Shown: piece after piece, positions 1-10,497 of the stretch
How the letters are laid out: each line of letters opens with the position of its first letter
Position numbering within the stretch: position 1 is the stretch's first letter
Made by a program: the position numbers and the translations under genes
The notes under the pieces: model-generated
The model's database searches: none
Told to the model about the DNA's origin: nothing
Seen by the model: only the letters and a program-made list of their open reading frames with translations
Assembly: GCA_031216445.1 (NCBI GenBank)
Contig: CM062218.1
Span: 16,739,001-16,803,000 of the forward strand
Direction of reading: 5' to 3'
Length of the DNA stretch: 64,000 nucleotides
From: Lateolabrax maculatus
Lineage: Eukaryota > Chordata > Actinopteri > Acropomatiformes > Lateolabracidae

Positions 1-311
1 CTCGCAGCCCTTATAGCCACATAGCCAAAGTAAAAGATGGTCGGCGTGGAGACAAAGATGACTTGGAGGACAAAGTAGCGAAAGTGGGAGATGGGGAAGG
101 CTCTGTCGTAGCACCCAAGAGTGCAGCCAGGTTGTCCCGTGTTGCAGACAAAGTCCGCTTGTTCATCATCCCAGGCAGATTCGGCTGCAGTTCCCAGTAC
201 CAGAATGCGAAACAGGAAGAGTACGGTAAGCCAGACGCGGCCAACGCCTGTCGAATACCCCTGGCCCTCCTCCAACAGGTGCTCCAGCAAGGACCAGTCA
301 GCTTTGGACAT
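1..311 (-). CDS. Connexin (alpha-type gap junction protein, Cx39.4/gja4-like), N-terminal part
   Basis: Connexins assemble as hexameric hemichannels in the plasma membrane and dock into gap junctions that pass ions and small molecules between cells. The frame opens with ATG at 311-309 and runs 103 codons to the window edge without a stop. Visible parts are a cytoplasmic N-terminus (residues 1-25, beginning MSKADW), TM1 (about 26-45, VWLTVLFLFRILVLG), extracellular loop 1 with the diagnostic C-x6-C-x3-C pattern (Cys56, Cys63, Cys67, around the QPGC motif), the PISH motif (73-76) and TM2 (about 79-100). The rest (cytoplasmic loop, TM3, second loop, TM4, C-tail) lies outside the window. The start is chosen because it follows a 3' splice site by nine bases, the usual connexin layout of one coding exon after a 5'UTR exon. 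The extra SK after Met and the E10xxxE14 motif resemble, from memory, fish Cx39.4. Family is certain; subtype is moderate. Gly59 and Leu65-Gly66 differ from common connexin residues. Confidence 0.93.
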   Translation of the reverse strand, partial: MSKADWSLLEHLLEEGQGYSTGVGRVWLTVLFLFRILVLGTAAESAWDDEQADFVCNTGQPGCTLGCYDRAFPISHFRYFVLQVIFVSTPTIFYFGYVAIRAA

Positions 312-326
312 CCTCTGCTCCTAAGA
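312..326 (-). promoter_or_regulatory. 3' splice acceptor of the connexin coding exon and 9-nt 5'UTR remainder
   Basis: Read on the minus strand, a pyrimidine stretch ending in CCCTCTTAG sits directly before the nine bases GAGCAGAGG and the connexin ATG. The AG occupies 322-321, so the exon begins at 320. Connexin genes typically have a non-coding first exon spliced a few bases upstream of the start codon, which this fits. The pyrimidine tract is moderate rather than strong. Confidence 0.7.
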
Positions 327-1356
327 GGGACAGTTGGTAGATGAAGGATGGATGACATAAGAGGGACAATGAGAGTTTGATAAGTAAGTAAGTAAGTAGT
401 TTTAGAGTTCACTCTACTTTTGTGGCACACAGAAGTTTTGTAAATCACATTTTTTTAGAATATAACTGAGGATTCTAAAGGAGGACAGACTCTTTAAAGG
501 AGAACAATTAAAAATTGGTGCAATTGTTATTGAGTTATCTGCCTTTTAAAAGTGGAGGTAAAAAATTAAAATCTGCAGCACACATGCAAATGTAAAACCG
601 GACACCACCATATTCACCCTATAATAGAAAACAGGTTTGAAAACAGTCCCCTATGCTTACATCCTGGCGTTCCATACATTGAGATGAACTACCTTTTTCA
701 CCCATACTTTTTTTCTTTACCTGCTTTTTCAAACTAGATTTGATGAATTTGGGACATATATTTTTTATTCCTACAAATCTCATCTTGACTGAAACCTGTG
801 CTGTTGCATCCTTTTGCCAAAATATTGTGAAGCCTCTTTTCGTCAAGCTGTTACCAAAAACAGACCGACTTCCCCTGTTTAACCTCTTCTGCCTGTGAAA
901 CTGCTGTATCGGGTGCTTGGACCCCGTCATACCTCTAGTTGTAGGTGTTATGCAGGTCATATAGTTTATTCACCTTTTCATTTACTGCTGCATTGCTGAA
1001 CAGATTGGCTTGAATCCACCACTTTACACCTAATTTCCACTAAAAACTTCTCAAGGGTTTTAATAAACGCACAGCTAATGCATAAGTGTTTAATGATTTC
1101 TATAAGCGACAAATGAGCTAAGTTTCTCCAGCTTTTTAGTATAATGGTGTTTTTTTTTTTCTTTACTGGGGAGCATGTGTATCTGGCTGCAGCCCCCTAT
1201 TAATTCTTCCATAAGCTCACGCCGTTGTTAGGGTGGGCTCCAACTCCTCATCATCACGATGTGAAAAACAAGGCCCCCATATACTAAAATAGACAAAAAC
1301 TAAAACACATGGTACTAAACAGTAACATTTAATATGAATGGAAATACTGTAGTGTA

Positions 1357-1382
1357 CAGTTTTACTGTCCACAGTAAAACTG
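1357..1382. repeat. Perfect 12-bp inverted repeat, 2-bp spacer
   Basis: Arms CAGTTTTACTGT and ACAGTAAAACTG are exact reverse complements separated by CC, inside the connexin intron. No function is assigned. Confidence 0.85.
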
Positions 1383-1595
1383 CAGTGAATGAGTCCAAAA
1401 GAGGCCCCTCAAACCTTAACACCATACAGCATTATTATGTACATTCATTTTTATAGTTAGATTTATAAATCAGTTAAAGCTGGGACAAATCATACTTTGA
1501 CTGATTTCATAAAAGTATTGAGAGGGGTTTGATGGAAGTTGTGAATGATAGATGACATGGTCAGTGACTTGTCGGGAAGCTCAATGTATGTGCGT

Positions 1596-1616
1596 ACACA
1601 CACACACACACACACA
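1596..1616. repeat. (AC)n microsatellite
   Basis: About ten uninterrupted AC units inside the connexin 5'UTR intron. Confidence 0.95.
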
Positions 1617-2453
1617 TCTGAATAAACATCCTGTGTGGGGGAGTTGTGGCATTGCTGTGACTTTTGTCTATTTGTTTGGACTGTGTATGTTTTTCTGTTA
1701 TTTCTTCCCCTCTGAGGAAAAGAAAACTCTAAGTGAAAATACAAACTGACAGGATGAGACAAGACAATGGCTGTCAGGGGTTCAGGCCCGCTGAACAGGC
1801 ACACAAGTGATAACTGGACTGATCCACTTCTGGTAGTATTGTCTTGAGTATTACTGTTATTTCTACCAAACATACCAAAGAATACCAATGGACTAGTAGA
1901 TCACCAAACCAGATAGAAAAATAGCCTAGAAGACTATGAAGTCCATACGAAGTAAGTAGAAAATACAATAAAACACTGAGAAATTCTTAGTCCATAAGTC
2001 ACAATAGGCTTTTCACAGGACCTTTGACGAGTTTACTTTTAAAGTCATTTTATTGGCATACTTTAAGTTCTTATAGCCTATTGTTTGAAAGAAACCTTGT
2101 GGAATTTTTAGAAAACATCTACAACAAGGCAGGCTGGACAAATAAACAATCATAAAACTCAACATCAAAGACCACAGATTAATTGTCATCTATACTAAAA
2201 GACTACAATACAATAGACGGGACTTTAAAAAGTTCAGACACCCTGTAATACACTATAGAAAAACAGAAGGTAATACAATAATAAAACAAAAGTACAATTA
2301 CCTACCAAAAATCAATTTAAAAAAAGTGTGCTAGACTTTGTAATAATAGACATGTCATTCTGGTACTTAAGGGGATTCACTAGAGAACTACAGGGACAGA
2401 TGATCATGTCCTTACAACAATATTACACAAATATAAGTGAATCCTAATCTGAT

Positions 2454-2480
2454 TTATTATTATTATTATTATTATTATTT
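2454..2480. repeat. (TTA)n trinucleotide microsatellite
   Basis: Nine near-perfect TTA/ATT units, about 23 bases inside the intron from the predicted connexin exon-1 donor. Confidence 0.95.
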
Positions 2481-2504
2481 TCGTTATTGGTAGAAGACTC
2501 TTAC

Positions 2505-2652
2505 CTTTCTCTCTCGTGAAGTTTGTCTCCAGCTCTCGGTGTACCTTCGGCGTCACCCTCCGCTCCTCACAGTAGCGATCTGCGGCCGGTTTGTGTTTGC
2601 CTTCTTTAAAAAGAATCGCTGTAATCGGAAAAAGTGGAGAGAACTTTCCCAT
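2505..2652 (-). CDS. Candidate upstream ORF (first exon part) ahead of the connexin ORF
   Basis: An ATG at 2652-2650 with G at -3 and G at +4 opens a frame of 49 codons plus one base to the predicted donor (starts MGKFSPLF). Spliced to the base at 320 it would continue for seven more codons and stop at a TGA inside the connexin coding sequence, in another frame, so it overlaps the connexin ATG. The peptide resembles nothing I know. It is more likely a translation-regulating uORF than a functional protein, and it depends on the exon model being right. Confidence 0.35.
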
Positions 2653-2722
2653 GCCTTACTGGCCCTCCCCTCAGGAACCCCGTCCAGGAAATGGGATGGA
2701 TGAACTTAAAGTGGTTAACTGC
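2505..2722 (-). other. Probable 5'UTR exon 1 of the connexin gene
   Basis: On the minus strand a TATA-like box (2754-2749) is followed by about 220 bases that are more GC- and CpG-rich than their surroundings and end at a good donor (GAGAAAG/GTAAGAG, junction 2505/2504). Joined to the acceptor at 321 this gives the standard connexin architecture. The 5' boundary is only an estimate, 30 bases downstream of the TATA-like box. Alternatively this could be the first exon of another minus-strand gene, or one of several alternative connexin first exons. Confidence 0.55.
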
Positions 2723-2748
2723 GCTCGGACGTTCGGGTTGAACTTTTG

Positions 2749-2754
2749 TTTATA
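2749..2754 (-). promoter_or_regulatory. TATA-like box for the connexin gene
   Basis: The minus strand reads GGTCTATAAACAAAAG here, a close TATA match about 30 bases upstream of a plausible start region (about 2720) and upstream of the predicted 5'UTR exon. The evidence is position and motif only. Confidence 0.45.
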
Positions 2755-2921
2755 GACCTCCACTTTGCGTTAATCACACAGGAATATCGCCTGCCTTCGG
2801 TTACCGAAAGGTCAGAATGAATGGACCATACACTGGAAAAAAAGAGAGATTTGTCTTTTAAAAGGAACAAAAAGACTTTCACTCACAGTCAGTGCAAAGT
2901 TGTGCAAAACTTATAATGAAT

Positions 2922-2942
2922 AAAAAAAAAAAAAAAAAAAAA
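2922..2942. repeat. Poly(A) run
   Basis: Twenty-one consecutive A residues after AATGAAT. It could be the tail of an old retroposed sequence, but no body is recognisable upstream. Confidence 0.9.
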
Positions 2943-4865
2943 CGCTTTTCAGAAGTCAATTCTATGAACTGTTACACAACTTTGGGCGCATCAATTAGAC
3001 TAAGAAGCAAGAAGACTTCAGATCCTGATAAACGGGACTACTTCCTGTAATTTTCCATGAAGCCACGCAATGGCGCTAGTCACCTTATTTCCAAGAAGCG
3101 CATGAGGCACCGGTCAGAGAAGCCCCCCCCCATTGCCTGAAATGTAAAACGTCTCTGTTTGAGCTGTAGAGTCGATTTCTTGACCTCCTCAGGTTTATAT
3201 CACTTGTATGATTCAGTCTCACACTTGTTGCTGAGGTGACCTCATCTTTAACAGCTGCATTAATCCAATCAGTTTGGCCACATTGTGTATTTAGTGTATT
3301 GGTGACACCACAAATAGGCGTCAGTACTATCACTTCTGCCCATTCAAATAATAAAATAACATACTTGTACTAGTGGTAGTTCACTTATCAGGAACCGCTC
3401 TGTTTGCCCTGTTCGCTGATGCAAACTATGCAGCAAGATCTCACCTTGTTTTTGTGCTTATTGGAAAGTCTGCAGCCCGTCTGCTTTTCTTAGTCAAGGC
3501 CCAGACAGCCGGCCGGCTGCGCGCAGGCTTTGTCTGCAGATGTGTGGCTATACCTAACCTGCACAAACCCATGCTGCTGCTATAATTCAGATTCTCTGTG
3601 CATACTCATTGGAAGTTCATATAGAGATAATGCAAAACCTTGAGGAATGTCTCAGCAATATACTGGATAGAAGATGGCATCTTTTCAAAACCAGCCCTTC
3701 TCCTTCGGAGGATGCAAACAGAGCATGTACTGTAAGTAAGTCTCGATGGAAGACTCGAGTTAATATCTTAAATCAATTTTGGCACAAGCTAGGGTCCACA
3801 CTGATATGAGCATTAAACCCAATGGCTTTCTCATGTCACCAAGAAATTGCAGCAGTGATTGATGGTTAATGAGTGTTTTATTCAAATACATTTGCTGCAT
3901 GATAACACAAATTCAAAAACAGCCGCGCTAGTCGTGATACTGTTCAGCATCATATCACATGTCATAACACAGTCTGTACAAATCCAACTGCTAATAGCCA
4001 CTCCAGTTATCACCTTTTGACACCACACTCAGTCAAATTAAAGTCTTTTCTGAGAAGTCATCTCCTCCGAGTCGTCCCCAATCAGCGCAGTACCATCACA
4101 TGTGTCAATATGTAGATTATAAGAAGAGTTAGAAGGCTGGGTCCATCTACCCGGCTGCTGCACAGACCGGTGCTTTATAAAAAGCCTGGCCAATTGACAG
4201 TGAATCATCCTGACAGATCAGCGTCTTGCTCTTTCTTTGGTCATTATATCCGTAGATGAATGGCGAGGAGGGAAGTGAGGACAGCAGACAGAGAGTAATG
4301 GGACTGTTTCCATTCAGGAGATGTGTTATGCCTTCTTGTGTTTGGTGTTTTCCTCCCCGCCGTTTCAGTTATCAATGAAACTAATTGCCAGCTTCAACTT
4401 CAATCAATTCCTCACAGCTGGACACATTCAAACATACACTATTGTATTTTATGACGGGTTCAGTCTCAAATGTACATCAGTGAACTCAGTAATGCAGATA
4501 TGAATGTGGAATGGGAACACTTATTCAGAGAAAAAAAAAATTTTTGGTCAGTTTTCATCTGCAGGGGGATCTTCATGGGTTAAAATCAAACAGAAGCAAA
4601 AACAACAAAACTACCAGATCCATTTACTTGACAGCTTAGAAAAAATAAAATACTGACAGCCAACAAATCATGCCCATGTTTGTGATTTCTTTTTACATGA
4701 ATAAGTAATGGAGGGAGTGTTAAATCAGCCTTACCTTGCTTGGCTAAATGATTAACTGCATCCATCGCCTGTAGAAAAACACCTTCTCTCTTTATTTACT
4801 AATATGAGATGGTTCTATGGAGTTGAATAGTATGCTTGTGACATGGCTCTAGGAATAGCAATTTT

Positions 4866-5125
4866 TGTCTGTCTGTCCATCACTTTGGTCCAGACTGAAA
4901 TACCTCAACAACTATTGGAAAAATTGCCACTCAAATTTTGTACAAAGGTGCATGGTCCCCAGAGGATGAATCCTTCAGATTTTAGTGATCCCCTGACTTT
5001 TCCTCTAGAGCCACAATGAAGTTAACATTTGTGGTCTTTAGTTAAATGTGTTCACAACCAGCAGATGGATTGCCATGAGATTTTTCTTCATCTCATTTCT
5101 TGTGGTTCCCTAGATGATCAGCTGC
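4866..5125 (+). repeat. Dispersed fish repeat, copy 1
   Basis: The text contains CAGACTGAAATACCTCAAC, a line about weak closeness to a negligible coding signal, and then phrases matching a repeat I recall from many percomorph genomes (a block ending CCCCTGACTTTTCCTCTAG, followed by GGATTGCCATGAGATTT). Diverged reverse-orientation copies occur at about 12340-12525 and 45285-45460. The class of element is not determined. Confidence 0.7.
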
Positions 5126-7129
5126 TTTCATCTATCTATGAGGAATACAGTCACGCTAGGCTTAATACATAGGAGCACCACATTTGCAATGATGTACTGT
5201 CTTATACAAAATTAATTTGTCTTAGTATCAAAACTAGATTTCTCTGTTTATCTTGTAACATCACTGTGTTGCAGATTGTCCACACAAAGAAGTCTCTGAG
5301 GAACAGGAAAGTTCTTGTGACATGTTATATCATTTAAAATTAATGTGAAGATATCAGTACTTATTCTGGGGTTACATCCTGTTATATAATACTGGGTACG
5401 TGGGTGTGTGTTTGCATGGGACAGCGCAAGAATTGCTCTTTCTATCAGTCTGTCACATTAACCGTAAATTTCCAGCACAAAACGGATGTGTGTCTATCAG
5501 TGCTGCCTTGTTAGTAAAGATGTCAAACGTACATGAGCTATGTGCCCCACAGCCTTGCGTGTTGTTTGATGAAATATGCATGACACTGGCAGAGCTGTAG
5601 ATCTTCTGAAGTGATTGATATATGTATATACTGTATATATAGTATGTGTTTAAGCCTGGTAGGCCGATGGGAGAAGGGCTGATATCTCACTACACTAACA
5701 GGGTTTGTGGCATCACCACTGTGCCAACAGAAACTAAATACAGCTACATCCTGCATCTCATGCATTTAATATCAGGTTTCTCCCCTTTTAGTGGACAATT
5801 CTTGATTCTGTAATAGGATTCCCATTATCTCATGTCTATGTATGACCAGTTCTCTTCTTTTCTTTTTCCATCCCATGTGTAAACACAGTGTCATGTCTCC
5901 CTGTTGAAATCAGGGTCCATATCCAATCAGAGCGTTGCCTAGATCCCCCTGTGGTCTACTTACCATGTGTCTCCCAGCCTTATTACGCATAGGGACCGCT
6001 CCCTGACAGGCGCTATTGATCTCAGCCAGCTTGGAGCCGAGCCATGAAAGTGCACATTGGCAGCTGATGACAGCTTTATTAGAAAAGGAGGACACGGCAG
6101 ATCAGCAAGTTTTCCCGCATCAAAAGGGCCAAAGGGGATGAACCACGGATAGAGCTCATCACATTTGTTTGGGGATCAATTGAGTGGCAGTTTTTTCAAA
6201 GGTGATCAATTTGTTTTGTCTGGTGGGGATAATGCACTCCAACTACAGGTAAACATGAGCCATTGCAGAAGGAAACCTGTCTATTTGGTATTCATGTGGT
6301 TCTTTAATTGGCAGAACTGACTAATTACTGACTTGTTTGTGAACTATCCTGATTTAATTTTGCCTTCAGACTTGGCTACTTTGCAAAGAAAAACAATATA
6401 TGTCTATTTCACTATTATATCACTATTCCAGGTTATTAGTAAATATGCCAAAGCACCTCTTTCATATTACTGTAAGGTGAAATACTGGATGCCCGCTTTC
6501 TCGTTACTGCTGCATGGATGTGTATTTGTATATGCTGACATCTGTGGGAATGCCTGTGCAAAGTTAAATTGGCCTTAGACTTAGAGCAAGGATTAGTTTT
6601 GTCATTGACTTTCATTTGTTGTTTTAAAGATTGATTCTTATGGGAAATACCTGCATTACACTCGAACTGTGAAATTACAAAACAGGGGTTATGGGTTTTC
6701 CGAATAACAATCCAGCTAATATTTCCAGGGCACAAAATTTCCAATTTATTTCTGACCATGGCAATTCAGGACTTCAATCTCAAGCTCTGCAGGAAAGTAG
6801 CTGGTTTGCAGGGGGGAAAAAATTCTAGTCTTCCATCACACAAAATTGCAACCAGTGGGTTGACGTTACCAAAAGTGAGCCGGAGGTCAAGGCCTTCTGA
6901 CACCTGGCTTTAGCGTAGTTCAGAAGAGTGCTAATGAAGACACAAACAGATCTGTTGGCAGGCTGTGAAGCAGGTGGCGCAAGGCCGAGCTGTAAACGAT
7001 TCTAGCCTGGTGATGAATGCCCTGCCACATACATGAGGGGTGATGGCGCGTGTTGTGTCGTGTTCGAAAATGCGGATATTACACCTTGACCCAGTGAACC
7101 GATAAATATTCATTAGGCTGCCTTCCATT

Positions 7130-7167
7130 GAGAGAGAGAGAGAGAGTGAGAGAGAGAGAGAGAGAGT
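7130..7167. repeat. (GA)n microsatellite
   Basis: Two GA blocks interrupted once by a T substitution. Confidence 0.95.
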
Positions 7168-7782
7168 GTACAGTTACATCTCAGTGGCCATAGTGTGCCA
7201 TGGCCGAGCTACAGTGCAGTTGACTAGGAGAAAAAGGGATGCCACAAACATAGTGAGGCTAATATACAAAGACATGATTTTCTCTCCTATACTTTGCATG
7301 AGCATTAATACACTGCAATTAATACATGAGTAAAACACACTTACCCATAGAAGAGCTTAAAGCCCAGGGTTGCACGTTAATGTACTAAATGACAGCGTCT
7401 GGGGTGGGCACGAGTTAATACACGTAACCTTCTCCTTCAGCAATCACTTTGTGACCACTACGCCTAATGTTGGGTTCGGTGTGTGGAAGCGTGTGTGTAT
7501 CGTGGCATGCAGATCCACGTCCCTCCCCTGTTGGCAGTCCCCAGCAACCCTCACGTTCTGAAACATCACGTCATGAAGTAATCAAAGGCAGATGTGCTCA
7601 CACTGTGTTCAGCACGCCAGCTGGTGTGACATGAAAGTGAACACTAAACTTTGACACCAAGCAGGGTAGACTTTGACTAAGTCTCAACTCTGATCTGAGG
7701 TTGACTTGACATGCTGACACTTTCATCCTGACAGTCAACACATTTATTTCTGGTGTCAGAAGTCTGATGTGAACGGTTAAAG

Positions 7783-7844
7783 GCACACACACACACTCAC
7801 ACACCCACTCACACACACACACACACACACACGCACACACACGC
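7783..7844. repeat. Imperfect (CA)n microsatellite
   Basis: Sixty bases of CA units with a few T, CC and CG interruptions. Confidence 0.95.
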
Positions 7845-8360
7845 AGTCTCACTCAGGGCCTGTATCAGTGTCACTGACCATGGTGCTGAAACCAAAGGCT
7901 GCCAGTGTAACCAAGCTGCTCCTGTTCCACAACTGTCACTGCTATTAATAGATAAACGGGACTATTTAATACAAATGATGATACATTAAAATACTGGGGA
8001 TAATCACAAACTATTTGCACATCACTTTCCGTGATAACAAAGATGTTAACAACTGCTGAAGATGCTGAATCCTCAGCAAAAGTGCTGCAGCAGTAAATTC
8101 AAGTGTGGATGAAATAGTGTATGATCACCAGTGGGCAGAAATCCCAAGGAAAACAAGCTTCACAGTGAATCAATTAATTGTTCGACTGACTTTTTTTTAC
8201 TACATCTCATATTCATATTCACCTTGAAAGCATTCTAAACTATCACGGATATCAATCAGCCCTGAAAGGGGGTAAACGATGTTTTGCAAATGAATTAAAG
8301 CTGCAGCATAATCCACAGTGACCAGCATCCCTTGAACTGAAGTTGTCATTTAACATCCTG

Positions 8361-8363
<3 letters not shown>

Positions 8364-8394
<31 letters not shown>
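8364..8394. repeat. (TG)n microsatellite
   Basis: About fifteen uninterrupted TG units on the upstream edge of the CpG island. Confidence 0.95.
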
Positions 8395-8395
<1 letters not shown>

Positions 8396-8413
8396 AAAAC
8401 CTCTACGTGTGGG

Positions 8414-8436
8414 AAAAAAAAAAAAAAAAAAAAAAA
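8414..8436. repeat. Poly(A) run
   Basis: Twenty-three consecutive A residues, close upstream of the CpG island. Confidence 0.95.
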
Positions 8437-8775
8437 GGACCTTCGCTGTCGAAAATAAAGAAGCTGACGGGGGCGGGTCCTGCTGCACCGGCTCCCGAGG
8501 AGCCTCTGCGTCTGTCCCTGTGGGAGCCGCGGCGCTGAATTTATTTACGCGGCGCCGTGAGAAGTTAACACCGAAGGCGCCTGTGAAAATGACGGTCCCC
8601 GCGTGGAACGGACCAGAAAAAGCAAAAACACTCGGAGGCTCCGACGCCCTTGTGCACACCTATTCAGCCCGTCTGTCGCTCCCGCCTCGCGTGTCACGAT
8701 GCGTCAGGCGCGCGTCAAGTTCACCCACTCCACGCTCAGCTGCTGAAAAAGTTCAGGAGAGAAGACATGGGTTGC

Positions 8776-8801
8776 AAAAAAAAAAAAAAAAAAAAAAAAA
8801 A
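8776..8801. repeat. Poly(A) run
   Basis: Twenty-six consecutive A residues inside the CpG island. Confidence 0.95.
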
Positions 8802-9178
8802 TCAGCCCATGTAGTTTCCGAACGTGCGGGAAAACACTCATGCACTCATGAAACGGCCTCAGGGCCTATTGAAAACGAGCCTTTATTTCCTCTCTCTCTC
8901 CCTATGTGTGTGTGTCTCTCTCTCTCTCTGCTTTGACCCATTTACAGTAGCTGCCGTCTAAGTTAAGTGCTCGGCGTGATGGCGCATCCTCCATGGGCGG
9001 CCACGCTGCAAAGACGCCACGCGGGGTGATGGTGACGGTGACGGTGTTTCAGGTCGGGCCTGCACCTGGGTGATGTCCGGCGTCCGTGTGCGTGTTAAGG
9101 TCCAAATGAACCTGGCTCTCCGCCCACAGCGCCGTGCCACACGCCGCCGAGGGAACACGACGGGCGGGTCACCTTGAG

Positions 9179-9198
9179 CCCCCCCCCCCCCCCCCCCC
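9179..9198. repeat. Poly(C) run
   Basis: Twenty consecutive C residues (G on the minus strand), about 400 bases upstream of the predicted transcription start. It could form a minus-strand G-quadruplex or a plus-strand i-motif. Confidence 0.95.
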
Positions 9199-9380
9199 GC
9201 GGTCACCGGCCTGTGGCTCAGTGACGAGTGACCTCTCTCGTCACGTCATGCAGCCCACGCCGGCGCTCGCAACACGTTTAGAGTCGCCGCGTATTGGAAA
9301 CGCGCGGCATATAGTCCCCGTGGGTGAAATCGAAACGCGTGTCGCTCGTTTTTAATGAAAAACAAAAAAAAAACAAAAAC

Positions 9381-9383
<3 letters not shown>

Positions 9384-9428
<45 letters not shown>
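9384..9428. repeat. (AC)n microsatellite
   Basis: About 22 uninterrupted AC units, preceded by an A-rich stretch, roughly 130-170 bases upstream of the CCAAT box. Confidence 0.95.
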
Positions 9429-9429
<1 letters not shown>

Positions 9430-9556
9430 TGCAGCTGAACGGCTTGTGAGACTGACTCGTTTGCGGTGTGTTGGCCCGCTCGGCCCCCGCCAGTTTTTTT
9501 TTTATCATTTGGCCCCTCCTCGAGCAGCGGAGAGGGGCCGCTGAGGATCCCGTGGA

Positions 9557-9561
9557 CCAAT
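9557..9561 (+). promoter_or_regulatory. CCAAT box
   Basis: GGACCAATCGG matches the NF-Y consensus core well and lies about 50 bases before the GA-rich segment taken as the start of exon 1. Just upstream, GGCCCCTC and GAGGGGCC form an 8-bp hairpin. Confidence 0.55.
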
Positions 9562-9599
9562 CGGTTGCCGGTAATACTTGAGCGTGGAGCCCTGCCTGT

Positions 9600-9605
9600 G
9601 AACCG

Positions 9606-9636
<31 letters not shown>

Positions 9637-9810
9637 GAAGAGAGAGAGAGAGAGGCACCGCTGCTCTCCACCGCTGTCCCCTCGTCCTCCGCCTCTCCTC
9701 CACTCGGCGACCGGGGAGCCGCGGAATAGGCGTGCGTCTCTGTTTCGGCCACTCCGGCGGAGAAACACGCTCAGCGAGAGAGACGTCGCAGAGGGAAGCT
9801 CGACTCCAAG
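9600..9810 (+). other. Predicted non-coding exon 1 of a plus-strand gene
   Basis: The segment follows the CCAAT box, begins with a GA microsatellite (9606-9655), contains no ATG in its 210 bases, and ends at a strong donor (GACTCCAAG/GTAAGG, junction 9810/9811). Absence of ATG fits a 5'UTR exon. The 5' limit is approximate. The product cannot be named. A start within a CpG island with a long first intron is common for developmental or neural vertebrate genes, but that is context only. Confidence 0.6.
9606..9655. repeat. (GA)n microsatellite in the predicted 5'UTR
   Basis: About 50 bases of GA units with two small interruptions, near the expected transcription start. GA repeats around promoters can bind GAGA-type factors; whether this one does is not shown. 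Confidence 0.95.
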
Positions 9811-9950
9811 GTAAGGCTGGCTGCCCGTGACGCGGGTGGATGGGGTGGAAGCCCGGAGCTGCAGGTGCTCCGGTGCAAAAATGTTTTTTTTTTTTTTTTG
9901 AACGCTCACCGTGCGCGCTCACTGTCAGCTTTTGATCTGTGTGTGTGTGT

Positions 9951-9962
9951 GGGGGGGGGGGG
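9951..9962. repeat. Poly(G) run after (TG)n
   Basis: A short TG repeat passes directly into twelve G residues, 140 bases downstream of the exon-1 donor. Confidence 0.95.
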
Positions 9963-10124
9963 AGAGACAACGACCAGATCCCGCAGACCGGGTCCATCAA
10001 ACCCCGGGGACCGGTCGGTCCGCTGTCAGCGGGGCTCCCGGCTGGGTCAACTTGACAGGAAAAAACGGGAGAAGTTGCGCCATTTGCGAACGCAGGACAA
10101 TCCCTCCCCCCCCTCCCCCTCACG

Positions 10125-10130
<6 letters not shown>

Positions 10131-10157
<27 letters not shown>
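10131..10157. repeat. (CA)n microsatellite
   Basis: Thirteen CA units following a C-rich stretch (about 10101-10120). Confidence 0.95.
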
Positions 10158-10497
10158 TCCGAGCACCAAATCGCCAAATCGTCTGCGGGGCTTGAAATCC
10201 AAAAACACTCGTGGGGAAGAGTCGGAGATGCTGGCGATCGCCGAGTTTCGTTCGTGCGTAAATGTTTTCGCCAGTCCGCGAAAGCGCGCGTGTGCGTGCG
10301 TGGCGCGTGTTGTGGTCGTGTGGCGTGTACGTCCCGGAGAGGGATTCGCGCAGGCTTCAAAGTATCGCGTTCGCACCGGGAAGCAGAGGCGCACAGCGGC
10401 TCTATTAATCACACGAGAGCTGCGCACAACGAGCACGGCGCTTGGGACAAGAGACCGAGTATGATTCCCCAGGACCACCCCGGCCCTGGAATCCTCC

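Larger units (their letters stand above)
321..2504 (-). other. Intron 1 of the connexin gene (5'UTR intron)
   Basis: The segment lies between a GT donor (2504-2503, minus strand AAAG/GTAAGAG) and the acceptor at 322-321. It is AT-rich and holds a 12-bp inverted repeat (1357-1382), an (AC)n run (1596-1616) and a TTA/ATT trinucleotide repeat (2454-2480, close to the donor). I see no convincing exon inside. The open frames at 619-960 and 1490-1888 have no recognisable domains. Confidence 0.5.
2755..8450. other. Intergenic region between the divergent genes
   Basis: I see no supported gene. It holds a poly(A) run (2922-2942), a dispersed fish-type repeat (about 4866-5125), a (GA)n run (7130-7167), a CA-rich microsatellite (7783-7844) and a (GT)n run (8364-8394). 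Open frames of 60-107 codons occur on both strands, without domain signatures or splice context. AT-rich short palindromes occur near 5615-5645. Confidence 0.6.

Noticed and set aside
11..448. 145-codon minus-strand frame overlapping the connexin
   Set aside because: It is in a different phase from the clear connexin reading and crosses the splice acceptor; a shadow.
8343..8936. 197-codon plus-strand frame
   Set aside because: Its content is poly-Val-Cys and poly-Lys from (TG)n, A23 and A26 runs joined by CpG-rich DNA; no coding signature.
2749..9600. Bidirectional promoter between the connexin and the plus-strand gene
   Set aside because: The predicted starts are about 7 kb apart, and only the right one has a CpG island.
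9278..10360. 360-codon minus-strand open frame, longest in the window
   Set aside because: It crosses the CA array, the GA repeat and the predicted exon-1/intron junction in a CpG island. It encodes runs of Cys-Val and Ser-Leu from microsatellites and overlaps other long frames in the same island. No domain is recognisable.
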